From assembly GCA_023053575.1 (NCBI GenBank), contig JAKZAP010000021.1:2439790-2503789 (forward strand): a stretch of DNA of 64,000 nt, in the 5' to 3' direction. Source of the DNA: Branchinecta lynchi (lineage: Eukaryota > Arthropoda > Branchiopoda > Anostraca > Branchinectidae). Position numbers and translations under genes: made by a program. Below, one piece after another: positions 15,101 through 23,322 of this stretch. The first letter of the stretch is position 1, and each line of letters opens with the position of its first letter. The notes under the pieces are model-generated. The model saw only the letters and a program-made list of their open reading frames with translations, was not told where the DNA came from and made no database searches.

Positions 15101-18100
15101 CAGGCCGTTGGACAGTTATCATGATACAGATAGACCGAAGGATTAGAGTCGTTACTCGCCAAAACGTTTGAAGGGTGACAAGGTATTGTCACCGACTGTT
15201 TTTCCTCTACTGTTTTGTAGAAAAGCCGCGGTCTTCGCACCAGTTTATTCTTTTTACCGTGGGGCTGAAATTTTTTTTTTTTTTTTTTAGGGGGCGGGCC
15301 CACTTCCCTCCATACTTGACGCTTCTAAGAAGGACATATTTCAGATGTCTTTGGGGCCATAAAAGTGGCAATAAACGAGTTTCCCATTCGCCTCATTGCA
15401 GTTCAGCGCTCCAAGTGGATTAGTTCTTGTCAGTCCCCCAATCGTCTCATAATCAACATTTGTGTAGACATTGTATAAGTCCGATCGTTAAAGGACACCT
15501 GAATGAAGAGTACCAAGTATCGTCCCTCTCTGTATGACTTCCGTTAACATTGCCTGCAGAAAACCGAATCCAAATACAAAATAGTGTTTCCAAGCTATGA
15601 TTTTTGCTCCATTTTGCATCTGTCCTTATTTCAGTACCGAACAATTTTAGAAATGAACAAAAGTCTCCAATCAACCCTTCTTCTGGAATATTTTTTAACC
15701 AGTTACACCCAAACGTATATCTAGAAGAAATTCCAATACGATCCGGCCAGCGCTGTACAAGATTTGAATGAATTGCGCTTTTTGTGTTGGTGTCTGCATG
15801 TGCAAACCTCCAGAAACGAACATCTCTATTTTGAAAACGTCACGCTCAGGAGAAGAATAATGTCCGTCGCCATGTCTGTAAATGCATTCTCCATGGTGTG
15901 TTCAAGTATGGTTTCATTGTTCAGGTGTCCTTTAAGGCAGTGGCTAACTTTCACTTTCTAAGGCATATGCAAAACTTCCATTACCTGGGAAGAAGATTGC
16001 AGATTTTCTACTCATCAATATGTTGATCTATTTACTATATCTGTCAATAAGTGCTGATGGTGAGGTATGGGGGGACTAACAGAAACCAGTCCGCTTGGAA
16101 GCGCTGAGCAGGAATATGGCCAAATACTCTATATGTGTAACTCCAAAAGACGCAAGTGATCCTCAGGAAAGAAGGAGTAAGCGTGTCCGTACGACTCAAA
16201 CTCGAACGACTCAAACCCTGAGTCAATCAATCACTGCGATCATCGGGAGCACCCCACCACTTCTGCCTTCCTTCCGCTAGCTACCCGGAGAGGCCGGAGA
16301 TTTTGCATTGGCAAGGAGAGATAGTCATCAAGAGTATTGGAAAGGAAACGGGAGGCCAAGCAAAAAGGTGAAACTTTTTAACACTGCGTCTTGTTTTAAG
16401 GATCCAGACATTCATGACTTCTGGTTTAATTGAGAAGTTCCGTCAGGACAACTGGCCCGCACCAGACGAGTGCTCCTCCACTGCGTACGGTGCCGATAAT
16501 TCAATGCGCGCGATCAACGTTCAGGACACCCAGGGCGCCTTCTACGTCTTACTTATGGGTAAGTGCAGGGTTGCCACATGTCGCACGATAGTGTGAATTG
16601 TCACTCCTTCTTGGTTTCGTCACTCTTGTCCTACGTAGGACATAAAAATCACTCTATTTTAGAAAATGACCAAATGTGTAATTTTTTCAGCAGGGAGTCC
16701 GACCATAAGTGACCATTTCAAGTTTTTTTCATGAAAGTAAAATTAAGATGTGTCGTTTTTACGGAGACAATTCCGACCAAAAGTGAACATTTCATGAAAA
16801 TAAATTTCAATCCTAATTAACTCTCTGTTTTCGGCCAAAAGTCACTCTCTAAGCATTTTGATGAGGCAACCCTGGTAAGTAGCAGTTGAACGGTGCCCTA
16901 CGACAAAACAAACAGGTCCGTCTTTTGCTGAATTCGCGAAGTGCCAGGTAGAAATCACAATGTCTAAGACATGACCTTGTTGACGCATTACCTCTGGAAC
17001 TCCTGCTACCATGTAAGTGAATTCGGTCTTGCTGAATCTGAAGGAGGGGATCCCTAAAATTGGCACCGTTTACCAGAATTTATCTGTTCACGATAAAATG
17101 TTTCAGAATATCGTTTCCGAAAATTCCAGTATTTGCCCCGTGAAATTACATTTAGTTGAAAGTGTGTTTACGTTTCGAAGTACTATTTAGAACATACCTT
17201 CGGATGGGAGTTTAGATCGGGACCGTTGTTGTGTAGCCGTCTATGGGGCAATTCATAGCAATGCACGTTTTAAGTCCTTGCCCTTAGTCTGTCGTTGCTA
17301 CGACTTGCGAAGTTCTGTTTCTGCAGTATTGACATTTAAAACAAGCCTGGCTTCTCATTCTTTACCCGATATCTCAGACATCCGTACAGTAAAACCAACT
17401 CTTAAAGTAAGGCATGGTTTCCCACTTATTATTTGTTGTTGTTTGTTTTATTTTTTTCCTTGCTTTCTTCCTCATTTCTTTTTGTTCTTTCTCTTTCAGT
17501 TTTCTTCTCTTTTTTATTTTTTTACTGCTTTCCTGCAGTCAGAAGCAGGGGCGTCGCTATGGGGGGTGGGGTGGGGGGTGGTACCAGCCCCCCTCGAAGA
17601 AAAAAAAAAGCTAAAACGGGCGCCCGCAGAGAGCCCGACCACACAAATTTAGCTAAGCACAACTGGTCGCTCACCCAGAAAAGCTAAATGGGGGGGCTGG
17701 CAGTACGCCCAGAAAAGTCAGTAACGCCAGTTACTAAGGCGTCGGCTGTCCAGGGTTCTCGAGCGTTTGAAACTTAAGGAATTGCATTCTCAGGCGCATG
17801 TTTCGAGAGGCAGGCTATTTCAAGTCGTTCAGAGGTCTTTAATCATATTTTGTCAGAATGACAAGTATGATTGTAGATGTAAGCTTCCATGACCGACAAA
17901 AGACAGTTGTCAAATCATGAATTAACCTAAGTTTTAACACGATCTGTTGTGTACTAATATCTCTCGATTCAAGTAAAAATCAGGTCGATTTGCTTGTGGC
18001 GTACATTTCCAATAATTTGTTAGTTTTATGCAAAGATCCTTTTGTATTTTAGTAGAAAACCATTTAATGATCAGAATTTTTCTCCAGTCCGACGTTTAAA

Positions 18101-20570
18101 ATTAAATTGGTTTGGTGATCCATGAGAGAAGATTTAATGACGGGTCTGATGTTGCAACACGTCAATTGATTTTTATTTTGTGTTTTAACCCTAAATTCAG
18201 AACAAGTCAACTCCATTTCAATTTTTTTGTTAGATGATCAATACTTCTTTTCTGGAAAGGCTCGAACTGAAGCACATTGTCCAATTTCAAAGTAAATGTC
18301 TCACATTTTTCTTGGTTCATCGTGAACAAAGAAAAACGGGCAAATCCTGCTATTTGGGATCTGAAAAGACGTTCTGATCATACAGGATTCCACAGAATTT
18401 GTCTGCGGCACCTTTCGTAGTAGGCTTTATTTACTGGAAAGTCGCGTCATTTCATTCGGATTTTAGGCTTGTAATTTCGGGGCTTGAGCCACTTTAAAAG
18501 CTAAATAGGTTTTTTTGCAGGGCAGTATCGTTTTGCCCGGAAAAAGTCATCGCCTACTTAAAAAATTTCGCCCGCGGCGCTCATTTTCATTCTGTCTGAT
18601 ATACAGTTTTGCGGATACAGTAATATGTTTCTTGGTTATTGTTTCTAACTGGTATGACTCTTGGGCCTTCTGTCTGCCAGTAGTACATTTCAAGATACTC
18701 ACCTCCCACGCCCAGCCCTTCAAACCGTTCGGAGTAAGTAAGTAAGTAAGTAAGTAATTTATTTATAACCCGCCGTTTTCAGAAAGCGGAGTAAATGAAG
18801 AAAGTAGGCTTCTAGGCTTCTAATCTTCAGTCTTCAGCGCGTGCAGTTATCACGAGTTTTATTGTCACATATGATACGAAAAGCTGAAACGAACGGCAGG
18901 GCGCCCACCCCCCCTCGAGTTTTGGCTAGCGATGCCCCTGGTCAGAAGTATCAGCTACATCTATAAAGGATGTTAAGAGGGTTACAAAAGGCGGATTCAT
19001 GTAGTTAGCATGTACAAATTGGTTTGTATAATAAAGAGTGTTCTACTAGTTTATTCAAACAATGTTTACAACGAATACGTCAGCTATGATTCTTCATCAG
19101 CGATATTTCGGAAGAATATTTAATAATAATAAATACTAATGATAAAGAATATTTATTATATCGCTGATGAAGAATCATAGCTGACGTATCCGTTGTAAAC
19201 ATTGTTTGAATAAATGTTTCAAAGTCAGCTTGGGCTCAAAGAATATTTATCTAAAACTAGGCTATTCTTTTAACAAATTATCCACGGCTTTGGCTGTTTT
19301 AAGTCTTTTCCCAAGCCCATTGACTTCTAGCAAAAGCTGGGCAAAATTCAGATAACCGGTTTACGCAATAGAAGGACCCGCGAACGCTCGTCGGGAGCAT
19401 ATTGCGCGTGGAAAATAACGAATCGTGCAAGTGCAAAGGTTAGTGAAATGTCGTTAGCGGGCTTATAATGTAACATAAAAAATATGGGTCTCCGGGCTTT
19501 ATAATTAATGATTGCAATTTCGAAAGTAGGTTGCATTTGCATTAGAGACAAGATGGGTCTTTTAAAGACTAAGTCTAATTTCGCTTCCGTACCCCGCACT
19601 TTAAGCATTTGCATATTTATTTTGTTTCTCGGAGTGTTGCCTCTATGACATCTTTCCGGACCCCGACGCTGGATGTCCGGTGCCCCAGATTTCAAGGATT
19701 TTTGGTCTGGCTTCACAGTCCGGATCCACCTCGGAAGAAAACGGAAATCTCGAATCCGGTTAGAAATACCTCCAACTATACATCTTATAGCAACTGTAGC
19801 AGGCCGTTAAATCCCCCCTCGACCGCAAACAGCTATACGAGACATTGCAATCAATCAATCAATCAATTTTATTTCAACCCTAATAGCACTAGGCTAACAC
19901 GGGCGGTAATTGGAAAAATAAACACTCACTAACAATACAAATAAAACACAAACTAACAAACAATAAATACGCAACGAACATAAATCATGAACAGTTAAAA
20001 TTTTTACTGAAGTACGGAGCAAATGAATTTAGGTATCTTTCTGAAGATTTCATAGGTGGGGGAACAAGCTTGGGTCCATGAGAGGGTGTAACGAAGTCCG
20101 GAAGGATGGTCCTGTGGTGGTTAGAATTCAAAATTTGGTGCCAAAACGCATGAGAAGATTATATCTTCTTTCAGACAGTTTTTCGATATCGAGGATTTGA
20201 AGGCTTTCGTTGTAAGATGTGTAATTGTGACCAGTTTATAAGTAGTGAACTGAAAGACGAAAACGCTCCCCGAAAACTTTCGGTTTTATTTGGTTTTCAC
20301 CATGAAGCCCCGCCGGACGAGGCTCCGACATCCTAGACTTCTAAATTCCCTTCGGAACAATTACTTCCTGTTTATTTGCCACGGTAAAAGTCCCGTGTAT
20401 ACCTTTCCATCGTAATTTCTGCAGCCGTAAGACGCTACTGCGTCGTGGAAATTATGGTGCATTTTTTTTTAGGACTCATCCTGTCGGCTCTCGGTTTTGC
20501 TGGTGAACGTCTAGCCAACTACCGTAAGATGAAAGAGGAACAAACCATCATTCGGCCTTTCCTCAACTAA
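1..20570 (+). CDS. Ionotropic receptor (IR93a-like) gene, 3' seven exons
   Basis: Seven exons (1-151, 2370-2526, 8459-8679, 11333-11513, 14305-14383, 16401-16558, 20473-20570) join in phase to 347 residues plus stop. They encode the ligand-gated cation channel core of a plasma-membrane ionotropic glutamate receptor relative. Order: end of S1 (VDFSKPF), M1, pore loop (MLNQGG), M3 ([14 protein letters not shown] replacing the SYTANLAAFLT of classical receptors), S2 lobe, M4 ([16 protein letters not shown]) and a short cytosolic tail. M3 [11 protein letters not shown] and the S2 pattern VEWKTNL are typical of chemosensory IRs; from memory arthropod IR93a, a co-receptor in temperature and humidity sensing, fits best. 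The first codons and amino-terminal domain lie outside the window. All introns are GT-AG and 2-6 kb long, filled with transposons. Assignment to the IR/iGluR family is secure; the IR93a subtype is inference. Confidence 0.9.
152..837. other. Intron sequence without recognised feature
   Basis: Part of the first IR intron. I see no coding exon, tRNA or repeat that matches other parts of the window, apart from GC-rich GCACCGGT-like motifs at 525-560 and 630-650. Confidence 0.4.
838..2237. mobile_element. hAT-type non-autonomous DNA transposon, 1.4 kb
   Basis: Terminal inverted repeats CAGGGGCATCGCT...AGCGACGCCCCTG, flanked by an exact 8-bp direct repeat GGTATTGG (830-837 and 2238-2245). Eight-bp duplication and CAGGGG ends are the hAT hallmark. 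Subterminal G and C runs are present. No transposase ORF is visible. A second copy of the same family lies at 17546-18940, colinear almost throughout. It sits in the IR intron just upstream of the M1 exon. Confidence 0.88.
2370..2526 (+). CDS. IR exon: M1 and pore helix
   Basis: Acceptor TTTGTACAG, donor CAAG|GTAAGA. Encodes M1 ([20 protein letters not shown]), a short linker and the re-entrant pore helix [16 protein letters not shown]. The Asn of NQG falls where classical receptors carry the Q/R/N selectivity residue. It ends in phase 1, splitting the Gly codon shared with the next exon. Confidence 0.9.
2548..3210. repeat. ~660-bp repeat, copy 1
   Basis: Closely matches 35990-36660 in the same orientation (shared blocks such as AAGTTCAATGGGCACATCAA and CCTGCCACGATATCCCAGCT). 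Copy 1 starts only about 20 bases after the IR M1 exon. No terminal repeats or coding capacity were recognised. Copy 2 sits inside another transposon, showing the sequence is mobile. Confidence 0.75.
3211..3760. other. Intron stretch, nothing recognised
   Basis: Continuation of the second IR intron. AT-rich, with no exon matching the receptor and no repeat partner noted elsewhere in the window. Confidence 0.35.
3760..4780. repeat. Degenerate tandem array (GGGCAATCTGGGCCCA unit)
   Basis: At least five diverged units, each with a block like GGGCAATCTGGGCCCATTTG, then CCCCTGAAC and G-rich sequence, then AGTTTCAACTACATACC-like and CATGAACTTTACTC-like blocks. Spacing is roughly 120-160 bases. The 60-179 residue ORFs across this stretch are by-products of the repeat and resemble no known protein. 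A similarly organised array lies at 56340-57780. Confidence 0.6.
5199..5245 (-). ncRNA. Hammerhead-like motif, GC-rich stem II type
   Basis: On the - strand: CTGAAGA (5231-5237), stem II GG-A-GAGG/CCUC-CC with loop CGGUUGU, then GAAA (5207-5210) and UGUU. CUGANGA and GAAA are the invariant hammerhead core. Stem I pairing is poor (GCG against GGC), so activity is doubtful. A close relative is at 38322-38370. Both are probably remnants of Penelope-like retroelements, whose repeats are known to carry minimal hammerheads. Confidence 0.5.
5438..5735. mobile_element. hAT MITE (298 bp)
   Basis: Ends CAGAGGCGTAACTAGCC...GTGATGCCCCTG with exact 8-bp target duplication CTAGCGAG (5430-5437, 5736-5743). 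The interior is A/T-run rich with repeated CGACTnTTTTT motifs shared with the element at 26195-26486. Located in IR intron 2. Confidence 0.85.
5806..5963. mobile_element. TA-flanked MITE, family CACTGTAAAAA (copy 1)
   Basis: Ends CACTGTAAAAAGTTTCTCCG...TTTTTACAGTA, flanked by TA on both sides as in Tc1/mariner elements. Interior GGGATAA/TTATCCC-like blocks make it nearly palindromic. Other copies: 12114-12271, 28974-29142, 32778-33291, 41636-41697, 52706-52840. Confidence 0.82.
6250..6700 (+). pseudogene. LINE fragment with C-terminal zinc knuckle
   Basis: The frame GTA CTT GGT ... reads [17 protein letters not shown], then [17 protein letters not shown], then a stop at 6488-6490. CxxC-(n)-H-(n)-C with the IP...R.CPLC lead-in is the cysteine motif at the C-terminus of many non-LTR retrotransposon ORF2 proteins. 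Only this tail remains; the 5' part is missing. Confidence 0.7.
7454..7757. mobile_element. TAGTAG-rich MITE, family CCGATGAAAAA (copy 1)
   Basis: Inverted ends CCCGATGAAAAATTTGTAGC and TTTTTCATCCGG enclose many TAGTAGCAT-type blocks arranged head-to-head. Other copies: 35799-37278 (interrupted), 53951-54228, 60039-60331. Copies at 54228 and 60039 abut TA. Confidence 0.75.
7980..8424. mobile_element. MITE with CAGTAGCGTATATT ends
   Basis: Inverted ends CAGTAGCGTATATT...AATATACGCTACTG; flanks TGATTACA and TGTTTACA agree at 7 of 8 positions, suggesting an old hAT-type insertion. Contains G and C runs. It ends only 34 bases before the IR M3 exon, close to its branch-point region. Confidence 0.72.
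8459..8679 (+). CDS. IR exon: pore exit, M3 gate, start of S2
   Basis: Acceptor CATTTCATTCTTCAG, donor TTGCAG|GTATGA. Encodes [14 protein letters not shown]3 with the gate motif [14 protein letters not shown], and the first S2 strand [15 protein letters not shown]. In glutamate-binding receptors the last block reads GST; here it is GSA, so the agonist-contacting Thr is absent, as in many IRs. Length 221 nt fits phase 1 in and phase 0 out. Confidence 0.93.
8770..9014. mobile_element. MITE with 35-bp terminal inverted repeats
   Basis: Ends TGCCCGGGCCCACTACGGAC and its inverse (GTCCGTAGTGGGGCCGGGGCA, one gap) continue through ACACCTGTTCGTAA. The interior carries CGTTTTAGAC-type blocks in inverse order. 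No target duplication longer than 2 bp was found. Single copy in this window. Confidence 0.72.
9529..9765. mobile_element. hAT MITE, family CAGGGTTG (copy 1)
   Basis: Ends CAGGGTTGTCACAT...ATGTGGCAACCCTG with exact 8-bp duplication CCTGGAGA (9521-9528, 9766-9773). The central palindrome GTCCTACGTAGGAC is shared with the copy at 16566-16874. Confidence 0.87.
9830..10620. repeat. Tandem array of the CCGG-ATTCCGGGCGAAC unit (array 1)
   Basis: About six diverged units, period near 130 bases, each with AGAAAAGTAGTTCACCGGGAATTCGG, then AGTAAAAGATTTTTC, GTTTCTGAAGTTGA and AAAGAGACATGCTGAATCC. (Blocks longer than 20 bases are to be read as two adjacent pieces.) It is the same family as arrays at 21300, 31550, 43790 and 59515, here within the third IR intron. 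Confidence 0.72.
10911..11288. mobile_element. TIR element, family TAGCTGCGTT (copy 1)
   Basis: Ends TAGTTGCGTTTTTGCAGATA...CATCAAAAACGCAGCTA; inner GATACCATGGTATC palindromes lie near both ends. It stops 44 bases before the S2 exon at 11333. Related elements with TAGCTGCGTT ends are at 25424-25678 and 26525-26812. Confidence 0.65.
11333..11513 (+). CDS. IR exon: S2 lobe
   Basis: Acceptor ATTTTTCAG, donor CTGG|GTAAGC. Encodes [20 protein letters not shown] and on to [20 protein letters not shown] and CDFSLG. The Glu of VEW sits near the S2 acidic residue that contacts the amino group of glutamate in classical receptors; that equivalence is inference. Phase 0 in, phase 1 out. Confidence 0.88.
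12114..12271. mobile_element. TA-flanked MITE, family CACTGTAAAAA (copy 2)
   Basis: Ends CACTGTAAAAAGTTCCTCCG...TTTTTTTTTACAGTG, both flanked by TA. Nearly identical to copy 1 at 5806-5963. Intron 11514-14304 of the IR gene. Confidence 0.87.
12490..13020. repeat. Long inverted repeat, ~250-bp arms
   Basis: The left arm (from about 12490) and right arm (to about 13020) are inverse copies, e.g. AAGAGTTTCCATGGAAGTAA against TTACTTCCATGGAAACTCTT, with CATGCTGGAATGCTAATT and AATTAACATTCCAGCAAG. It would fold into a long hairpin if transcribed in the receptor pre-mRNA. ORFs read here are palindrome artefacts. Confidence 0.8.
13214..13625. mobile_element. Foldback element with internal GTAAACAATTG array
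   Basis: Terminal inverted repeats CCCGTATGGAAATAGTTCGA...TGAATTATTTCCATACGGG enclose a second pair (TATTATGGGACATTCTTCCA, inverse at 13580-13600). Inside are about fifteen copies of an 11-12-bp word CGTAAACAATTG / CAATTGTTTACG in both orientations. The whole unit is close to one large palindrome. Confidence 0.75.
13680..13910. repeat. Fragment of AAAGGACC-ended repeat family
   Basis: Contains the blocks ACGGCCTTGGCTGTTTTAAG and CATTATAGGTACGACAGGTCC shared with 19260-19575, 30520-30900, 37595-37740, 38670-38710, 42250-42630, 48475-48680 and 50041-50330. In the better copies the ends are AAAGGACCC and its inverse. Confidence 0.55.
14305..14383 (+). CDS. IR exon: S2 beta-strand block
   Basis: A 79-nt exon with acceptor TGTTTCTAG and donor CCTG|GTATGT. 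It encodes [20 protein letters not shown] and DHMNT, matching the IR pattern in which an F-x-x-x-x-x-A-L-x-x-P strand is followed by a helix. Phases (1 in, 2 out) fit both neighbours, completing SLG-RDEFF upstream and NTW-IQTF downstream. Confidence 0.88.
14384..16400. other. IR intron: degenerate repeats only
   Basis: Holds a decayed relative of the CAGGGGCGTnAC hAT MITEs around 15146-15335 (T/G runs, ends TCGTTACTCGCCAAAACG and ATACTTGACGCTTCTAAG). A repeat at 16120-16340 matches 25690-25900 and, inverted, 27100-27300 (block GGAGAGATAGTCATC). No exon fits. Confidence 0.45.
16401..16558 (+). CDS. IR exon: end of S2 and start of M4
   Basis: Acceptor TTGTTTTAAG, donor ATGG|GTAAGTG. Encodes [18 protein letters not shown], then [10 protein letters not shown] with a Cys, then [14 protein letters not shown] entering M4. 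The 158-nt length fits phases 2 in and 1 out. A MITE begins 7 bases after the exon end and carries a second GTAAGT on its far side (see mobile element 16566-16874). Confidence 0.9.
16566..16874. mobile_element. hAT MITE inserted at IR 5' splice site (copy 2)
   Basis: Ends CAGGGTTGCCACATGTCG...GAGGCAACCCTG and the central GTCCTACGTAGGAC palindrome match the element at 9529-9765. Flanks are GGTAAGTG on the left and GTAAGTAG on the right, i.e. the target duplication contains the splice donor of the exon ending at 16558. The proximal donor remains directly attached to the exon. Confidence 0.82.
17546..18940. mobile_element. hAT-type non-autonomous DNA transposon, 1.4 kb (copy 2)
   Basis: Ends CAGGGGCGTCGCTA...CTAGCGATGCCCCTG with exact 8-bp duplication GTCAGAAG (17538-17545, 18941-18948). 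Same family and orientation as 838-2237, sharing interior blocks such as GAGCGCCCG-like ends and GGCTCGAAC. A (TAAG)n run lies at 18735-18757. No transposase is visible. Last IR intron. Confidence 0.88.
18948..19040 (+). repeat. 3' end of a retroposon (ATAAAGAGT tail family)
   Basis: ATCAGCTACATCTATAAAGG...GTTACAAAAGG...TTGGTTTGTATAATAAAGAG recurs inverted at 31983-32125, there followed by a 20-base T run (a poly(A) tail on the - strand), and at 55990-56285. A polyadenylation-like ATAAAG near the end and the poly(A) point to reverse-transcribed RNA. Confidence 0.6.
19040..19255. mobile_element. Foldback remnant of the hammerhead-bearing family
   Basis: Inverted arms TTTATTCAAACAATGTTTAC...GTAAACATTGTTTGAATAAA continue through ACGTCAGCTATGATTCTTCA and ATCGCTGATGAAG. 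These are the same sequences that lie outside the two hammerheads at 32851-33218, but the CUGANGA/stem II part is gone: the left arm stops just after CCGAAATATC on the - strand. A T/A-rich spacer joins the arms. Confidence 0.72.
19260..19580. repeat. AAAGGACC-ended repeat, degenerate copy
   Basis: Shares CCACGGCTTTGGCTGTTTTA and the terminal GGTCTTTTAAAG-type block with the family described at 42250-42630. No ORF of note. Confidence 0.5.
20473..20570 (+). CDS. IR terminal exon: M4 and C-terminal tail
   Basis: Acceptor ATTTTTTTTTAG; encodes [18 protein letters not shown], a short charged tail ending IRPFLN, then TAA at 20568-20570. It completes M4 begun in the previous exon. No AATAAA is seen in the next 400 bases before the LINE tail at about 20930, so the poly(A) site is not assigned. 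Confidence 0.9.
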
Positions 20571-20924
20571 TGTACAAAAAGTAGTAGTATCTTGTGATGG
20601 TTTTCTGGCACTTGTAGCCTACGGCTCATGTGTCCTGTATTGATCGTGATTTCTGTCCGTCGGTGCGTCGTTCACGCTTTTTATAGTTCTGGCACTTCCA
20701 CGTAAGCTAGGAGGATGCAACTCGACATGCATATAGGACATGTTTCGGTTTGTTGTTCATCCGTGGGGGGGGGGGGGGGGGGATTCGGAACAATATTATA
20801 TTGACATGTAAACATTGGCTCAGTCCGCGATTTGTGTTGACTTTCCAAAAAAAAACTGGTACGCGTGAGTTGCGAATCCGATTGGAGTTAAACTTCATGG
20901 ATGGTAAGAGTAGATACGTGATTT

Positions 20925-21005
20925 TAAATGTATATGTTATAGACAGTATTCACCAATTTTGGTTTTGGAACCGTGAAAGTTTGAGTGAATAAATTACTAT
21001 TATAT
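20925..21005 (+). repeat. LINE 3' tail (GTGAATAAATTACTAT family)
   Basis: AGTATTCACCAATTTTGG...CCGTGAAAG...GAGTGAATAAATTACTA is the same 3' end that follows the LINE coding remnant at 27455-28250 (inverted there) and recurs at 45585-45645. Only the terminal ~80 bases are present here. Confidence 0.7.
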
Positions 21006-21019
21006 AAATGAGATACACT

Positions 21020-22050
21020 CGATGATCTTTTTGGGATCCCAAAACGTAAGTGGAGGGATACCTATGACATCGCAAAAGTTGTCCGTCCGTCCGTCCGTCC
21101 GTCTGTGCGCGCTGTAACTCTCGAAGGGAATGAGATATTTTGATGAAACTTGGTGCGAGGATTCATTGGGTCAAGGGTAAGGTCAAGTTCGTAGATGGGC
21201 TCTGTATTTAGGGGTGGGGGAGGGGGTTCAAATTAAGGGTCAAACAAAATATTTTTAAACAGCTAATGTGATGGTCGATTATGGTGTAAGAAGGCACGCT
21301 GAGCACGAAAGTGAAAACCATTTTCTCGCCGGACGATTAGTTCGTCCAGAATCCGGCAAAAATCGGAAAGTTGGTTAAAAGTAAAAGTTTTATATGAAGT
21401 TGATTAAATGGTCGATTTAGAGGTAAGAAGACATGCTGAACACGATGATGAAAACCATTTTCTCGCCGAACAAGTTGTTCGTCCAGAATCGGGCAAAACC
21501 CGGAAAATTGGTTGAAAGTAAAAGTTTCTCTTGAAGTTGATGAGGTGTAAAAAGACATGCTGAACACGATGGTGAAAACCATTTTCTCGCCGGACAACTA
21601 GTTCGCCAGGAATCCGGCCAAAACCGGAACATTTGTTAAAAGCAAAAGTTTGATTAGATGACAGATTAAGGGTATATGACAATCATTTTTTACCCGGACA
21701 TATAATTAGTCCGGAATCAAGTTGTAACCGGATTTTTTTTGTTTTAAGTCAAACTTTTATTCAAAGTTGATTAGATGTTCTTTATAGGGATTTGACGCTG
21801 GATTTGTTTCTGAATTTTCTTTTTTTGCTGGCCTAGTAGTTTGCTCGGAATTCGGGCGAAACCGGAAACTTGGCAGAAGTAAAGCAGGAAGTCTCGGTCA
21901 GTATCGTCAAAATATATATGGCTTATAGAGGTACATCTGAACTTGGTTTTCTCTGATGATTAGCCTGGCGAAGACTGGATCTGGCGAAGACAAGACCCTA
22001 TTGTCTGAATCAAATATTAGATTTTTGGGATCCCATCGACACCTTTGGTC
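21020..22050 (+). repeat. Composite repeat: (TCCG)n, then 137-bp tandem array (array 2)
   Basis: Opens with TTTTTGGGATCCCAAAACG, GATACCTATGACATCGCAAA, (TCCG)n and ATTTTGATGAAACTTGG. The tandem part 21260-21900 has about five units with AACCATTTTCTCGCCGGAC and AATCCGGCCAAAACCGG. It closes with GGATCTGGCGAAGACAAGAC and TTTTGGGATCCCATCGAC. The inverted counterpart is 43610-44860. The ends share TTGGGATCCCA. Confidence 0.72.
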
Positions 22051-23026
22051 TTGTTATATATCCGAACAGGAAGCATCCACAGTGGGGAAGGGGGAGTTAT
22101 AAAGAGAGGGTCCTGGAAATTTTGATGAACGCTCAAGGATCAAACGAGAGGAGCCAGTTAGATCAAAACTTGGTTGGGACGAAACTTAGAAGGTAAGAAG
22201 ATCGTGTCCCCTAAATGATCAGTTTTGGGATCCCAGCCGGATCCAAGCTCAGAGATTTGGAGAGGGCACCGGAAGTGCTCAGATTCGAGACGAGTTGATG
22301 GGTTGTAAGTGAGCGATATAGCTTGTATCGCCATGAATTGAAGAATATAACATGAATCGACCTCTCAGACGTAGAGTACTAACAGTCTAGGTTTCTTTTG
22401 TAGAGCACGAACAACTTTTGGTCAGAGGATGATACTCACCCATATCACCTTCATAAGAGGCCGATATACGTTGTACCGGCTAAAAGGTAAAACCATGTAC
22501 CCGGGTCAGAGGGTGAAACATACCGGTATCGCTGTGCTGAGATGGCGACATGACCTGTATAGCCCTAGTAACGGAGCAATACAGACTTCATCGTCTTCGC
22601 AAGGGTTGGAAGGGGGTGTAGGGAGGCGGGGAGTGAAGAGGTGGGGGTGGGGGGGGGGGAGGTTGAGATGGGGGCGGTGGGTAGGTTGTGACGATGGAAT
22701 CGTTTTTCTTTCTTTCTTATTTTTTTTTTTACTCTCTTTCTTTATCTCTTTTTTCTTTTTTTGAAAATATATTAGATTAGTTTTTCTGTTATTATTTATT
22801 GAATAACTTTAAGTTAAAAGGTGGTTAGAAGATACAGCCACCCCACAGGATTTTTGTCTTTTAAGTGGTTGTTTGAGTTTTTTGTACAACGTAGTTGTGT
22901 TTTTTTGTGAAGTAAAAAATATCTGTATCTGAAAAAAAAAAGGTGATAATAGAACCTTAATCACCCTCACAGAGTTCCAGGTTTCTTTCATAGAGCACGA
23001 ATCATAATGATCGGTGTTTATAACCT
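22050..23026. other. Unassigned intergenic sequence
   Basis: G-rich (22600-22680) and T/C-rich (22700-22760) low-complexity stretches; no coding similarity. The word TAGAGCACGAA recurs at 22401 and 22991, and GGGATCCCAGCCGGATC at 22227 echoes the neighbouring composite repeat. Confidence 0.4.
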
Positions 23027-23199
23027 GAGCCTCGTTTTTGTTGCATGCTACAGGTCCACTTCGTGGCCGATTCCGGACTGATTCTTTCTACATCCGTTTT
23101 TGCACTGCAGTGCTTCCGAGGAAGACGGCAGCGCTTCTCGAGAATCACGAACTTGCTCACCGACCAATTCCGTGCTTCCCTGCAAGGTGCTGCAGTGCT

Positions 23200-23237
<38 letters not shown>

Positions 23238-23322
23238 CTAAGAAGATTGTGAATCCAAAAACGCGTATTGTGCAAAAGCAAAGAAGTGCTGCAGCAGCGC
23301 TATTGCAAGAAAAACGAGGCTC
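23027..23322. mobile_element. MITE, family GAGCCTCGTTTTTG (copy 1)
   Basis: Ends GAGCCTCGTTTTTGTTGCAT...TGCAAGAAAAACGAGGCTC; contains a run of about 36 C at 23200-23235. The interior (GCAGTGCTTCCGAGGAAGAC) matches the copy at 43069-43337 in opposite orientation. Proline- or glycine-run ORFs here come from the C run. Confidence 0.78.

Noticed and set aside
19040..19255. Functional hammerhead ribozyme at 19 kb
   Set aside because: The CTGATGA here lies in the arm downstream of the cleavage site; the true CUGANGA/stem II part is missing, so only the flanking sequence of the family is present.
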